Positions 10,596-24,426 of a stretch of DNA of 64,000 nt are shown piece by piece. The position numbers were made by a program, and so were the translations under genes. Positions within the stretch are counted from its first letter, which is position 1, and each line of letters starts with the position of its first letter. A model generated the notes under the pieces. The model saw nothing but the letters and a program-made list of their open reading frames with translations. It was not told where the DNA came from and made no database searches. This DNA comes from Erodium maritimum (Eukaryota > Streptophyta > Magnoliopsida > Geraniales > Geraniaceae). The DNA lies in NCBI GenBank assembly GCA_963921825.1, contig OY997594.1, positions 39,984,557 through 40,048,556 on the forward strand. The letters run 5' to 3'.

Positions 10596-13500
10596 ATTTC
10601 GGATTGGGTTCCCAATGTTGGTGGGTTTACTTTAATAGGCATATATATGGGTATACACAACAAGAGGCCATACGAATCGTTTGAGGAACTAAAAACCACA
10701 ATTTGTTATTCCAATTGATTTCTTACATGCTATATTATGTCCAGATAAAGGCTTAAAAGCACACTTTATTATTCCTACTCATCTCTTACACATATGTATA
10801 CACAACTAGAGGCCCATATGAGTTCATTGAGGCATAAAAAGAACAATTTGTTACTTCTTTTTGATTCTTACATACCATAGCATGTCTAGATGAGAGTCTA
10901 TTTTGTTGCAAGCTCAAACGGTCTCGGATTGGGTTCCCAATGTTGGTGGGTTTACTTTAATGGGCATATCTATGTGTATACACAACTAGAGGCCATACGA
11001 GTAGTTTGAGGAACTAAAAAGCACAATTTGTTATTCCTACTGATTTCTTACATACTATAGTATGTCCAGATAAAGGCTATTTTGGTTTGAAGACCATACG
11101 GTCTCGGATTGGATTATGAATGTTTATGGGGCTACTTTAATAGGCATATCTATGTGTATACACAACTAGAGGCACATACGAGTCCGTTGAGGGACTTAAA
11201 AGCAGACTTTATTATTCCTACTCATTTCTTACACATATTTCTATATGTATACACAACTAGAGGCCCATATGAGTTCATTGATGCATAAAAAGAACAATTT
11301 GTTACTTCTTTTTGATTCTTACATACCATAGCATGTCTAGATGAGAGTCTATTTTGTTGCAAGCTCAAACGGTCTCGGATTGGGTTCCCAATGTTGGTGG
11401 GTTTACTTTAATGGGCATATCTATGTGTATACACAACTAGAGGCCATACGAGTCGTTTGAGGAACTAAAAAGCACAATTTCTTATTCCTATTGATTTCTT
11501 ACATACTATAGTATGTCAAGATAAAGGCTATTTTGGTCTGAAGACCAGAGTCTCGGATTGGGTTCCGAATGTTTGTGGGGCTACTTTAATAGGCATATCT
11601 ATGTGTATACACAACTAGAGGCCCATACGAGTCTTTTGAGGGACTTAAAAGCACAAATTATTATTGCTACTGATTTCTTACAAATATATCTATGTGTATA
11701 CACAACTAGAGGGCGGCCATATGAGTTCATTGAGGAATAAAAATAACAATTTGTTACGTCTTTTGATTTCTTACATACCATAGTATGTCTAGATAAGAGT
11801 CAATTTTATTGGAAGCTCAAACGGTCTCGGATTGGGTTCCCAATGTTGGTGGGTTTACTTTAATAAGAATATCTATGTGTATACACAACTAGAGGCCATA
11901 TGAGTCATTTGAGGAACTAAAAATCATAATTTGTTATTCCTACTTATTTCTAACATACTATAGTATGTCCAGATAAAGGCTATTTTTGTTTGAAGCCCAT
12001 ACGGTCTCCGATTGGGTTCCCAATGTTTGTGGGGCAACTTTAATAGGCATATCTATGTGTATACACAGCTAGAGGCCCATACGAGTCCTTTGAGGGACTT
12101 AAAAGATCAATTTATTATTCCAACTTATTTCTTACACATTTATCTATGTGTATACACAACTAGAGGCCCATATGAGTCCATTCAAGGATAAAAAGAACAA
12201 TTTGTTACTTATTTGGATTTCTTACATACCATAGTATGTCTAGATGAGAGTCTTTTGTTGCAAGCTCAAACGGTCTCGGAATGGGTTCTCAATGTTGGTG
12301 GGTGTACTTTAGTAGTCATATCTATGTGTATACACAACTAGAGGCCATACGAGTCGTTTGAGGAACTAAAAACTACAAATTGTTATTCCTACTGATTTCT
12401 TACATACTATAGTATGTCCAGATAAAGGCTATTTTGGTTTGAAATCCATACGGTCTCGGATTGTGTTCCCAATGATTGTGGGGCTACTTTAATAGGAATA
12501 TCTATGTGTATACACAAGTAGAGGCACATACAAGTCCCTTGAGGGACTTAAAAGCACACTTTATTGTTCCTACTCATTTCTTACACATATATGTATACAC
12601 AACTAGAGGCCCACATGAGTTTGTTGAGGGATAAAAAGAACAATTTGTTACTTCTTTTGATTTCTTACATACCATAGTATGTCTAGATGAGAGTCTATTT
12701 TGTTGCAAGCTCAAACGGTCTCGGATAGGGTTCCCAATGTTGGTGGGTTTACTTTAATGGGCATATCTATGTGTATACACAACTAGAGGCCATACGAGTA
12801 GTTTGAGGAACGAAAAAGCACAATTTGTTATTCTTACTGATTTCTTACATACTTTAGTATGTCCAGATAAAGGCTATTTTAGTTTGAAGACCATACGGTC
12901 TCGGATTGGGCTCCGAATGTTTATGGGGCTACTTTAATAGGCATATCTATGTGTATACACAACTAGAGGCCCATACACAACTAGAGTCCTTTGAGGGACT
13001 TAAAAGCACAAATTATTATTCCTACTCATTTCTTACACATATATTTCTGTATACACAACTAAAGGCCCATATGAGTCCATTGAGGGATAAAAAGAACAAT
13101 TTGTTACTTCTTTTGATTTCTTCCATACCGTAGTATGTCTAGATGAGAGTTTATTTTATTGCAAGCTCAAACTGTCTCGGATTGGGTTCCCAATGTTGGT
13201 GGGTTTACTTTATTAGGCATATTTATTGATATACACAACTAGAGGCCATACGAGTCGTTTGAGGAACTAAAAAGCTCAATTTCTTATTCCTACTGATTTC
13301 TTACATACTATTGTATGTCCAGATAAAGGCTACTTTTGTTTGAAGCCCATACGGTCTCGGATTGGGTTCCCAATGATTGTGTGGCTACTTTATTAGGCAT
13401 ATCTATGTGTATACACAGCTAGAGGCACATACGAGTCCTTTGAGGGAATTAAAAGCACAATTTATTATTCCTACTGATTTCTTAAACATATATCTATGTG

Positions 13501-14123
13501 TATACACAACTAGAGGCCCATATGAGTTCATTGAGGGATAAAAAGAACAATTTGTTACTTCTTTTGATTTCTTACACACCATAGTATGTTTAGATGAGAG
13601 TCTATTTTGTTGCAAGCTCAAACGGTCTCGGATTGGGTTCCCAATGATGGTGGGTTTACTTTAATAGGCATATCTATGTGTATACACAACTAGAGGCCAT
13701 ACGAGTCGTTTGAGGAACTAAAAAGCACAATTTGTTATTCCTATTGATTTCTTACATACTATAGTATGTCCAGATAAAGGCTATTTTGGTTTGAACCCCA
13801 TACGGTCTCGGATTGGGTTCCCAATGTTTGTTGGGCTACTTTAATAGGCATATCTATGTGTATACACAACTAGAGGCACAAACGAGTCCCTTGAGGGACT
13901 TAAAAGCACACTTTATTATTTCTACTCATTTCTTACACATATATCTATATGTATACACAACTAGAGGCCCATATGAGTTCATTGAGGGATGAAAAGAACA
14001 ATTTGTTACTTCTTTTGATTTCTTACATACCATAGTATGTCTAGATGAGAGTCTATTTTGTTGCAAGCTTAAACAGTCTCGGATTAGGTTCCCAATGTTG
14101 TTGGGTTTACTTTAATGGCATAT
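10596..14123. repeat. Satellite array, segment 3
   Basis: Continuous 451-bp higher-order satellite between the two solo LTRs. Variants include TATGTGTATAC deletions and a small internal duplication 'CATACACAACTAGAG' near 12972. The block 13665-14026 is nearly identical to 15194-15555 on the other side of the next LTR. Confidence 0.94.
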
Positions 14124-15153
14124 TGTTGGGAAATCGATGTCGTGGACATGTTAAACACAAAATGCAGTGGAAGATTAACCACGAGACAATCGAGATGAAT
14201 CTACCAAATATGAAAAAACAAGTCTGAAAATTAAACAAAGGTTTGAGCACTTCACCCTTGCTAGTGCCTCATCTTTCAGCTCGTGTATCTCGCAAACTAA
14301 CCGTTGAAACTCAAATCTCTTTGGTCAGATTGAAGTCCCATGTGTGGACAACGCTCACTCCAAAAATCAGCTTCATCGGACATCGGATGAACCTCCGATC
14401 GAGCTCCTCAAAGTGACTGGTCGGACAAAACTGTGCTGAAAATCAGCACCCTCTACTTGTCCGAAATTGGTTCAATAACACCCAACTTTGAATGGCTTTA
14501 ACCCCTTGGACGCCTACGTATCCTTAACGGAATCAAAGCCAACGTAGTTCTTGAGTTTGATGACTCAAGAACATGAAAAGACCAACCTTGAAGCTTGGAG
14601 GGAGTTTGGCCAAGGTAGAGGAAGAAGAAGAAGACTCTCTCTAATTCTCTACACTTGCATGTTGTCTTCTCCAACCTATCTTGCATGCTTAGTTAAGTGG
14701 AATCACTTAACTCTCTACTTGAGACAAGTGTCCATGCCAAGATGCTAGGTGGAACTAATAAACAACCTATTTCTTTAGTTTAGTGGAAATTGGGTCCCAC
14801 CCAATTTTGGTCAACAAGACTAATAGTCATCTAATGACTTGAGTCCTTGTTGGGCCTAGCCTATATTGGGCCGGCCATGGGCCTCTCCAAGAGAGCCCAT
14901 GTCGAGCCCAATATGCTAGCCGGTCCACTATGGCGATCCCCGCCACAATTCCCTCCAACTTAAGTTCGTCATGTTCTTATCGAGTATCAAACTGTCGGTG
15001 TGACCCTTAGGTCTATGCATGTCGGTAAGATCAACGTAAAATCCCATTTTACTTGATCTTACCAAAGTGGCGACTGACGAGACTCAGTATTGCCCGACCC
15101 TGCATAACGAATCGCGCCTTGTCGATTCTGACCTTTCAACAGACCTTTCAACA
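14124..15153. mobile_element. Solo LTR, second family (probably Ty1/copia-like)
   Basis: About 1.02 kb of non-satellite DNA begins TGTTGGGAAATC and ends TTTCAACA, giving TG...CA ends with a TGTTG/CAACA terminal inverted repeat. The 12-mer GACCTTTCAACA occurs twice at the right edge (15130-15141 and 15142-15153), so the true end may be 15141. No PBS, PPT or pol sequence is present. The TGTTGGGA start with a nearby 'GCAGTGGAAGATTAACCACG' resembles plant copia LTRs as I remember them, but the family is not proven and the orientation is open. The flank is abnormal: about 51 bp of satellite is present on both sides instead of 5 bp. Short frames on both strands inside it have no recognisable product. 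Confidence 0.75.
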
Positions 15154-18100
15154 GTCTCGGATTGGGTTCCCAATGTTGTTGGGTTTACTTTAATGGGCAT
15201 ATCTATGTGTATACACAACTAGAGGCCATACGAGTCGTTTGAGGAACTAAAAAGCACAATTTGTTATTCCTACTGATTTCTTACATACTATAGTATGTCC
15301 AGATAAAGGCTATTTTGGTTTGAACCCCATACGGTCTCGGATTGGGTTCCCAATGTTTGTTGGGCTACTTTAATAGGCATATCTATGTGTATACACAACT
15401 AGAGGCACAAACGAGTCCCTTGAGGGACTTAAAAGCACACTTTATTATTTCTACTCATTTCTTACACATATATCTATATGTATACACAACTAGAGGCCCA
15501 TATGAGTTCATTGAGGGATGAAAAGAACAATTTGTTACTTCTTTTGATTTCTTACATGCCATAGTATGTCTAGATGAGAGTATATTTCATTGCAAGCTCA
15601 AACGGTTTCGGATTGGGTTCCGAATGTTTGTGGGGATACTTTAATAGGCATATCTATGTGTATACACAACTAGAGGCACATACGAGACCCTTTAGGGACT
15701 TAAAAGCACACTTTATTGTTCCTACTCATTTCTTACACATATATCTATATGTATACACAACTAGAGGCCCATATGAGTTCATTGAGGGATAAAAAGAACA
15801 ATTTGTTACTTCTTTTGATTTCTTACATACCATAGTATGTCTAGATGAGAGTATATTTCGTTGCAAGCTCAAACGATCTCGGATTGGGTTCCCAATGTTG
15901 GTGGGTTTACTTTAATAGGCATATCTATGTGTATACACAACCAGAGGCCAACGATTTGTTTGAGGAACTAAAAAGCACAATTTTTATTCCTACTGATTTC
16001 TTACATACTATAGTATGGACAGATAAAGATTATTTTGTTTTGAAACCCATACGGTCTCGGATTGGGTTCAAAATGTTTGTGGGGCTATTTTAATAGGCAT
16101 ATCTATGTGTATACACAACTAGAGGCCCATACGAGTCCTTTGAGGGACTTAAAAGCACAAATTATTATTCCTACTCATTTCTTACACATATATTTGTGTA
16201 TACACAACTAGAGGCCCATATGAGTCCATTGAGGGATAAAAAGAACAATTTGTTACTTCTTTTGATTTCTTACATACCGTAGTATGTCTAGATGAGAGTA
16301 TATTTTTTTCCAAGCTCAAACGGTCTCGGATTGGGTTCCCAATGTTGGTGGGTTTACTTTATTAGGCATATCTATGGGTATACACAACTAGAGGCACATA
16401 CTAGTCCCTTGAGGGACTTAAAACCACACTTTGTTCCTACTCATTTCTTACACATATATCTATATGTATACACAACTAGAGGCGCATATGAGTTTATTGA
16501 GGGATAAAAAGAACAATTTGTTACTTCTTTTGATTTCTTACATACCATAGTATGTCTAGATGAGAGTATATTTCGTTGCAAGCTCAAACGATCTCGGATT
16601 GGGTTCCCAATGTTGGTGGGTTTACTTTAATAGGCATATCTATGTGTATACACAACTAGGGGCCATACGAGTCGTTTGAGGAACTAAAAAGTACAATTTC
16701 TTATTCCTACTGATTTCTTACACATATATCTATGAGTATACAAAACTAGAGGCCCATATGAGTTCATTGAGGGATGAAAAGATCAATTTGTTACTTCTTT
16801 TGATTTCTTACATACCATAGTATGTCTGGATGAGAGTCTATTTTATTTCAAGCTCAAACGGTCTCGGATTGGTTTCCCAATGTTGGTGGGTTTACTTTAA
16901 TAGGCATATGTATGTGTATACACAACTAGAAGCCATACGAGTCGTTTGAGGAACTAAAAACCACAATTTCTTATTCCTACTGATTTCTTACATACTATAG
17001 TATGTCCAGATAAAGACTATTTTTGTTTTGAGGACCATACGGTCTCGGATTGGGTTCCCAATGTTGGTGGGTTTACTTTATTAGGCATATATATGGGTAT
17101 ACACAACTAGAGGCCATACGAGTCGTTTGAGGAACTAAAAAGCACAATTTGTTATTCCTACTGATTTCTTACATACTGTAGTATGTCCAGATAAAGTCTA
17201 TTTTGGTTTGAAGACCATACGGTCTCAGATTGGGTTGCGAATGTTTGTGGGGCTACTTTAATAGGCATATCTATGTGTATACACAACTAGAGGCCCATAC
17301 TAGTCCTTTGAGGGACTTAAAAGCACAAATTATTATTCCTACTCATTTCTTACACATATATTTGTGTATACACAACTAGAGGCTCATATGAGTCCATTGA
17401 GGGATAAAAAGAACAATTTGTTACTTCTTTTGATTTCTTACATACCATAGTATGTCTAGATAAGAGTCTATTTTGTTGCAAGCTTAAACGGTCTCGGATT
17501 GGTTTCCCAATGTTGGTGTGTTTACTTTAATAGGCATATCTATGTGTATACACAACTAGAGGCCATACGAGTCGTTTGAGGAACTAAAAATCACAATTTT
17601 TATTCCTACTGATTTCTTACATACTATAGTATGTCCAGATAAAGACTATTTTTGTTTTGAAGACCATACGGTCTCGGATTGGGTTCCCAATGTTGGTGGG
17701 TTTACTTTATTAGGCATATCTATGGGTATACACAACTAGAGGCCATACGAGTCCTTTGAGGGACTTAAAAGCACAAATTATTATTCCTACTCATTTCTTA
17801 CATACTGTAGTATGTCCAGATAAAGGCTATTTTGGTTTGAAGCCCATACAGCTCGGATTGGGTTCCCAATGTTTGTGGGGCTACTTTAATAGGCATATCA
17901 ATGTGTATACACAACTAGAGGCACATACGAGTCCCTTGAGGGACTTAAAATCACACTTTATTATTCCTACTCATTTCTTACACATATATCTATATGTATA
18001 CATAACTAGAGGCCCATATGAGTTCATTGAAGGATGAAAAGATCAATTTGTTACTTCTTTTGATTTCTTACATAACTTAGTATGTCTAGATGAGAGTCTA

Positions 18101-20364
18101 TTTTGTTGCAAGCTTAAACAGTCTCGGATTGGGTTCCCAATGTTGTTGGGTTTACTTTAATGGGCATATCTATGTGTATACATAACTAGAGGCCATACGA
18201 GTCGTTTGAGGAACTAAAAACCACAATTTCTTATTCCTACTGATTTTTTACATACAATAGTATGTCCAGATAATGGCTATTTTGGTTTGAAATCCTAACG
18301 GTCTCGGAGTGGGTTCCGAATGTTTGTGGGGCTACTTTAATAGGCATATCTATGTGTATACACAACTAGAGGCACATACGAGTCCCTTTAGGGACTTAAA
18401 AGTACACTTTATTGTTCCTACTCATTTCTTACACATATATCTATATGTATACACAACTATAGGCCCATATGAGTTCATTGAGGGATAAAAAGAACAATTT
18501 TTTACTTCTATTGATTTCTTTTTTTTTGAATACCATAGTATGTCTAGATCAGAGTCTATTTTGTTGCAAGCTCAAACGGTCTCGGATTGGGTTCCCAATG
18601 TTGGTGGGTTTACATTATTAGGCATATCTATGCGTATACACAACTAGAGGTCATACGAGTCGTTTGAGGAACTAAAAAGCACAATTTGTTATTCCTACTG
18701 ATTTCTTACATACGATATAGTATGTCCAGATAAAGGCTATTTTGGTTTGAAGACCATACGGTCTCAGATTGGGTTCCGAATGTTTGTAGGGCTACTTTAA
18801 TAGGCATATCTATGTGTATACACAACTAGAGGCCCATACGAGTCCTTTGAGGGACTTAAAAGCACAAATTATTATTCCTACTGATTTCTTACACATATAT
18901 TTGTGTATACACAACTAGAGGCCCATATGAGTCCATTGAGGGATAAAAAGAACAATTTATTACTTCTTTTGATTTCTTACATACCGTAGTATGTCTAGAT
19001 GAGAGTATATTTTGTTGCAAGCTCAAACGGTCTCGGATTGGGTTCCCAATGTTGGTGGGTTTACTTTATTAGGCATATCTATGCGTATACACAACTAGAG
19101 GACATACGAGTTGTTTGAGGAACTAAAAACCACAATTTCTTATTCTTACTGATTTCTTACATACTGTAGTATGTCCAGATAAAGGCTATGTTGGTTTGAA
19201 GCCCATACGGTCTCAGATTGGGTTCCCAATGTTTGTGGGGCTACTTTAATAGGCATATCTATGTGTATACACAGCTAGAGGCCCATACGAGTCCTTTGAG
19301 GGACTTAAAAGCACAAATTATTATTCCTACTCATTTCTTACACATATATTTGTGTATACACAACTAGAGGCTCATATGAGTCCATTGAGGGATAAAAAGA
19401 ACAATTTGTTACTTCTTTTGATTTCTTACATACCATAGTATGTCTAGATAAGAGTCTATTTTGTTGCAAGCTTAAACGGTCTCGGATTGGTTTCCCAATG
19501 TTGGTGGGTTTACTTTAATAGGCATATCTATGTGTATACACAACTAGAAGCCATACGAGTCGTTTGAGGAACTAAAAACCACAATTTCTTATTCCTACTG
19601 ATTTCTTACATACTATAGTATGTCCAGATAAAGGCTATTTTTGTGTTGAGGACCATACGGTCTCGGATTGGGTTCCGAATGTTTGTGGGGCTACTTTAAT
19701 AGGCATACCTATGTGTATACACAACTAGAGGCCCATACGAGTCCTTTGAGGGACTTAAAAGCACAAATTATTATTCCTACTGATTTCTTACACATATATT
19801 TGTGTATACACAACTAGTGGCCCATATGAGTCCATTGAGGGATAAAAAGAACAATTTGTTACATCTTTTGATTTCTTACATACCGTAGTATGTCTAGATG
19901 AGAGTATATTTTGTTGCAAGCTCAAACGGTCTCGGATTGGGTTCCCAATGTTGGTGGGTTTACTTTATTAGGCATATCTATGGGTATACACAACTAGAGG
20001 CCATTCGAGTCGTTTGAGGAACTAAAAAGCACAATTTGTTATTCCTACTGATTTCTTACATACTGTAGTATGTCCAGATAAAGGCTATGTTGGTTTGAAG
20101 CCCAAACGGTCTCAGATTGGGTTCCCAATGTTTGTGGGGCTACTTTAATAGGCATATCTATGTGTATACACAACTAGAGGCACATACGAGTCCCTTTAGG
20201 GACTTAAAAGTATACTTTATTGTTCCTACTCATTTCTTACACATATATCTATATGTATACACAACTAGAGGCCCATATGAGTTCATTGAGGGATAAAAAG
20301 AACAATTTTTTACTTCTATTGATTTCTTTTTTTTTTGAATACCATAGTATGTCTAGATCAGAGT

Positions 20365-23300
20365 CTATTTTGTTGCAAGCTCAAACGGTCTCGGATTGGG
20401 TTCCCAATGTTGGTGCGTTTACTTTAATGGGCATATCTATGTGTATACGCAACTAGAGGTCATACGAGTCGTTTGAGGAACTAAAAAGCACAATTTGTTA
20501 TTCCTACTGATTTCTTACATACGATATAGTATGTCCAGATAAAGGCTATTTTGGTTTGAAGACCATACGGTCTCAGATTGGGTTCCGAATGTTTGTGGGG
20601 CTACTGTAATAGGCATATCTATGTGTATACACAACTAGAGGCCCATACGAGTCCTTTGAGGGACTTAAAAGCACAAATTATTATTCCTACTGATTTCTTA
20701 CACATATATTTGTGTATACACAACTAGAGGCCCATATGAGTCCATTGAGGGATAAAAAGAACAATTTATTACTTCTTTTGATTTCTTACATACCGTAGTA
20801 TGTCTAGATGAGAGTACATTTTGTTGCAAGCTCAATCGGTCTCGGATTGGGTTCCCAATGTTGGTGTGTTTACTTTATAGGCATATCTATGTGTATACAC
20901 AACTAGAGGCCATACGAGTCGTTTGAGGAACTAAAAACCACAATTTCTTATTCCTACTGATTTCTTACATACTATAGTATGTCCAGATAAAGGCTATTTT
21001 TGTGTTGAGGACCATACGGTCTCGGATTGGGTTCCGAATGTTTGTGGGGCTACTTTAATAGGCATATCTATGTGTATACACAACTAGAGGCCCATACGAG
21101 TCCTTTGAGGGACTTAAAAGCACAAATTATTATTCCTACTGATTTCTTACACATATATTTGTGTATACACAACTAGAGGCCCATATGAGTTCATTGAGGG
21201 ATAAAAAGAACAATTTGTTACTTCTTTTGATTTCTTACATACCATAGTATGTTTAGATGAGAGTATATTTCGTTGCAAGCTCAAACGGTTTCGGATTGGG
21301 TTTCCAATGTTGGTGGGTTTACCTTAATAGGCATATCTATGTGTATACACAATCAGAGGCCAACGAGTTGTTTGAGGAACTAATAAGCACAATTTGTTAT
21401 TCCTACTGATTTCTTACATACGATATAGTATGTCCAGATAAAGGCTATTTTGGTTTGAAGACCATACGGTCTCAGATTGGGTTCCCAATGTTTGTGGGGC
21501 TACTTTAATAGGCATATCTATGTGTATACACAGCTAGAGGCCCATACGAGTCCTTTGAGGGACTTAAAAGCACAAATTATAATTCCTACTCATTTCTTAC
21601 ACATATATGTGTGTATACACAACTAGAGGCTCATATGAGTCCATTGAGGGATAAAAAGAACAATTTGTTACTTCTTTTAATTTCTTACATACCATAGTAT
21701 GTCTAGATAAGAGTCTATTTTGTTGCAAGCTTAAACGGTCTTGGATTGGTTTCCCAATGTTGGTGGGTTTACTTTAATAGGCATATCTATGTGTATACAC
21801 AACTAGAGGCCATACGAGTCGTTTGAGGAACTAAAAACCACAATTTCTTATTCCTACTGATTTCTTACATACTATAGTATGTCCAGATAAAGGCTATTTT
21901 TGTGTTGAGGACCATACAGTCTCGGATTGGGTTCCGAATGTTTGTGGGGCTACTTTAATAGGCATATCTATGTGTATACACAACTAGAGGCACGTACGAG
22001 TCCCTTGAGGGACTTAAAAGCACACTTTATTGTTCCTTCTCATTTCTTACACATATATCTATATGTAATCACAACTAGAGGCCCATATGAGTTCATTGAG
22101 GGATAAAAAGAACAATTTGTTACTTCTTTTGATTTCATACATACCATAGGATGTCTAGATGAGAGTCTATTTCGTTGCAAGCTCAAACGTCTCGGATTAG
22201 GTTCCGAATGTTGGTGTGTTTCTTTAATAGGCATATCTATGTGTATACACAACTAGAGGCCATACGAGTCGTTTTAGGAACTAAAAAGTACAATTTCTTA
22301 TTCCTACTGATTTCTTACACATATATCTATGTGTATATAAAACTAGAGGCCCATATGAGTTCATTGAGGGATGAAAAGATCAATTTGTTACTTCTTTTGA
22401 TTTCTTACATACCATAGTATGTCTGGATGAGAGTCTATTTTATTTCAAGCTCAAAAGGTCTCGGATTGGTTTCCCAATGGTGGTGGGTTTACTTTAATAG
22501 GCATATGTATGTGTATACACAACTAGAGGCCATAAGAGTCGTTTGAGGAACTAAAAACCACAATTTCTTATTCCTACTGATTTCTTACATACTATAGTAT
22601 GTCCAGATAAAGACTATTTTTGTTTTGAGGACCATACGGTCTCGGATTGGGTTCCCAATGTTGGTGGGTTTACTTTATTAGGCATATCTATGGGTATACA
22701 CAACTAGAGGCCATACGAGTCGTTTGAGGAACTAAAAAGCACAATTTGTTATTCCTACTCATTTCTTACATACTGTAGTATGTCCAGATAAAGGCTATGT
22801 TGGTTTGAAGCCCATACGGTCTCAGATTGGGTTCCCAATGTTTGTGGGGCTACTTTAATAGGCATATCTATGTGTATACACAACTAGAGGCACATACGAG
22901 TCCCTTTAGGGACTTAAAAGTACACTTTATTGTTCCTACTCATTTCTTACACATATATCTATATGTATACACAACTAGAGGCCCATATGAGTTCATTGAG
23001 GGATAAAAAGAACAATTTTTTACTTCTATTGATTTCTTTTTTTTTTTGAATACCATAGTATGTCTAGATCAGAGTCTATTTTGTTGCAAGCTCAAACGGT
23101 CTCGGATTGGGTTCCCAATGTTGGTGCGTTTACTTTAATGGGCATATCTATGTGTATACACAACTAGAGGTCATACGAGTCGTTTGAGGAACTAAAAACC
23201 ACAATTTCTTATTCCTACTGATTTCTTACATACGATATAGTATGTCCAGATAAAGGCTATTTTGGTTTGAAGACCATACGGTCTCAGATTGGGTTCCGAA

Positions 23301-24426
23301 TGTTTGTGGGGCTACTGTAATAGGCATATCTATGTGTATACACAACTAGAGGCCCATACGAGTCCTTTGAGGGACTTAAAAGCACAAATTATTATTCCTA
23401 CTGATTTCTTACACATATATTTGTGTATACACAACTAGAGGCCCATATGAGTCCATTGAGGGATAAAAAGAACAATTTATTACTTCTTTTGATTTCTTAC
23501 ATACCGTAGTATGTCTAGATGAGAGTACATTTTGTTGCAAGCTCAATCGGTCTCGGATTGGGTTCCCAATGTTGGTGTGTTTACTTTATAGGCATATCTA
23601 TGTGTATACACAACTAGAGGCCATACGAGTCGTTTGAGGAACTAAAAACCACAATTTCTTATTCCTACTGATTTCTTACATACTATAGTATGTCCAGATA
23701 AAGGCTATTTTTGTGTTGAGGACCATACGGTCTCGGATTGGGTTCCGAATGTTTGTGGGGCTACTTTAATAGGCATATCTATGTGTATACACAACTAGAG
23801 GCACATACGAGTCCCTTGAGGGACTTAAAAGCACACTTTATTGTTCCTACTCATTTCTTACACATATATCTATATGTATACACAACTAGAGGCCCATATG
23901 AGTTCATTGAGGGTAAAAAGAGCAATTTGTTAGTTCTTTTGATTTCTTACATACCATAGTATGTCTAGATGAGAGTATATTTCGTTGCAAGCTCAATCGG
24001 TCTCGGATTGGGTTCCCAATGTTGGATGGTTTACTTTAATAGGCATACCTATGTGTATACAGAACCAGAGGCCAACGAGTGATTTGAGGAACTAAAAAGC
24101 ACAATTTGTTATTCCTACTGATTTCTTACATACTATAGTATGTCCAGATAAAGGTTATTTTGTTTTGAAACCCATACGGTATCGGATTGGGTTCCCAATG
24201 TTTGTGGGGATACTTTAATAGGTATATCTATGTGTATACACAACTAGAGGCACATACGAGTCCCTTGAGGGACTTAAAAGCACACTTTATTGTTCCTACT
24301 CATTTCTTACACATATATCTATATGTATACACAACTAGAGGCCCATATGAGTTCATTGAGGGATAAAAAGAACAATTTGTTACTTCTTTTGATTTCTTAC
24401 ATACCATAGTATGTCTAGATGAGAGT
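20365..24426. repeat. 4,062-bp tandem duplication, copy 1
   Basis: Matches 24427-28518 at a constant offset of 4,062 bp (nine 451-bp units). From about 21130 onward the copies look almost identical by eye; one visible difference is CATACCT at about 24035 versus CATATCT in copy 2. The stretch about 20797-21060 differs from its partner and instead matches about 23507-23770, which suggests a conversion tract. Confidence 0.88.

Noticed and set aside
14124..15153. A complete DNA transposon or gene fragment
   Set aside because: TG...CA ends with short terminal inverted repeats and no coding sequence fit a solo LTR better. The 62-65-codon frames are on opposite strands of the same sequence.
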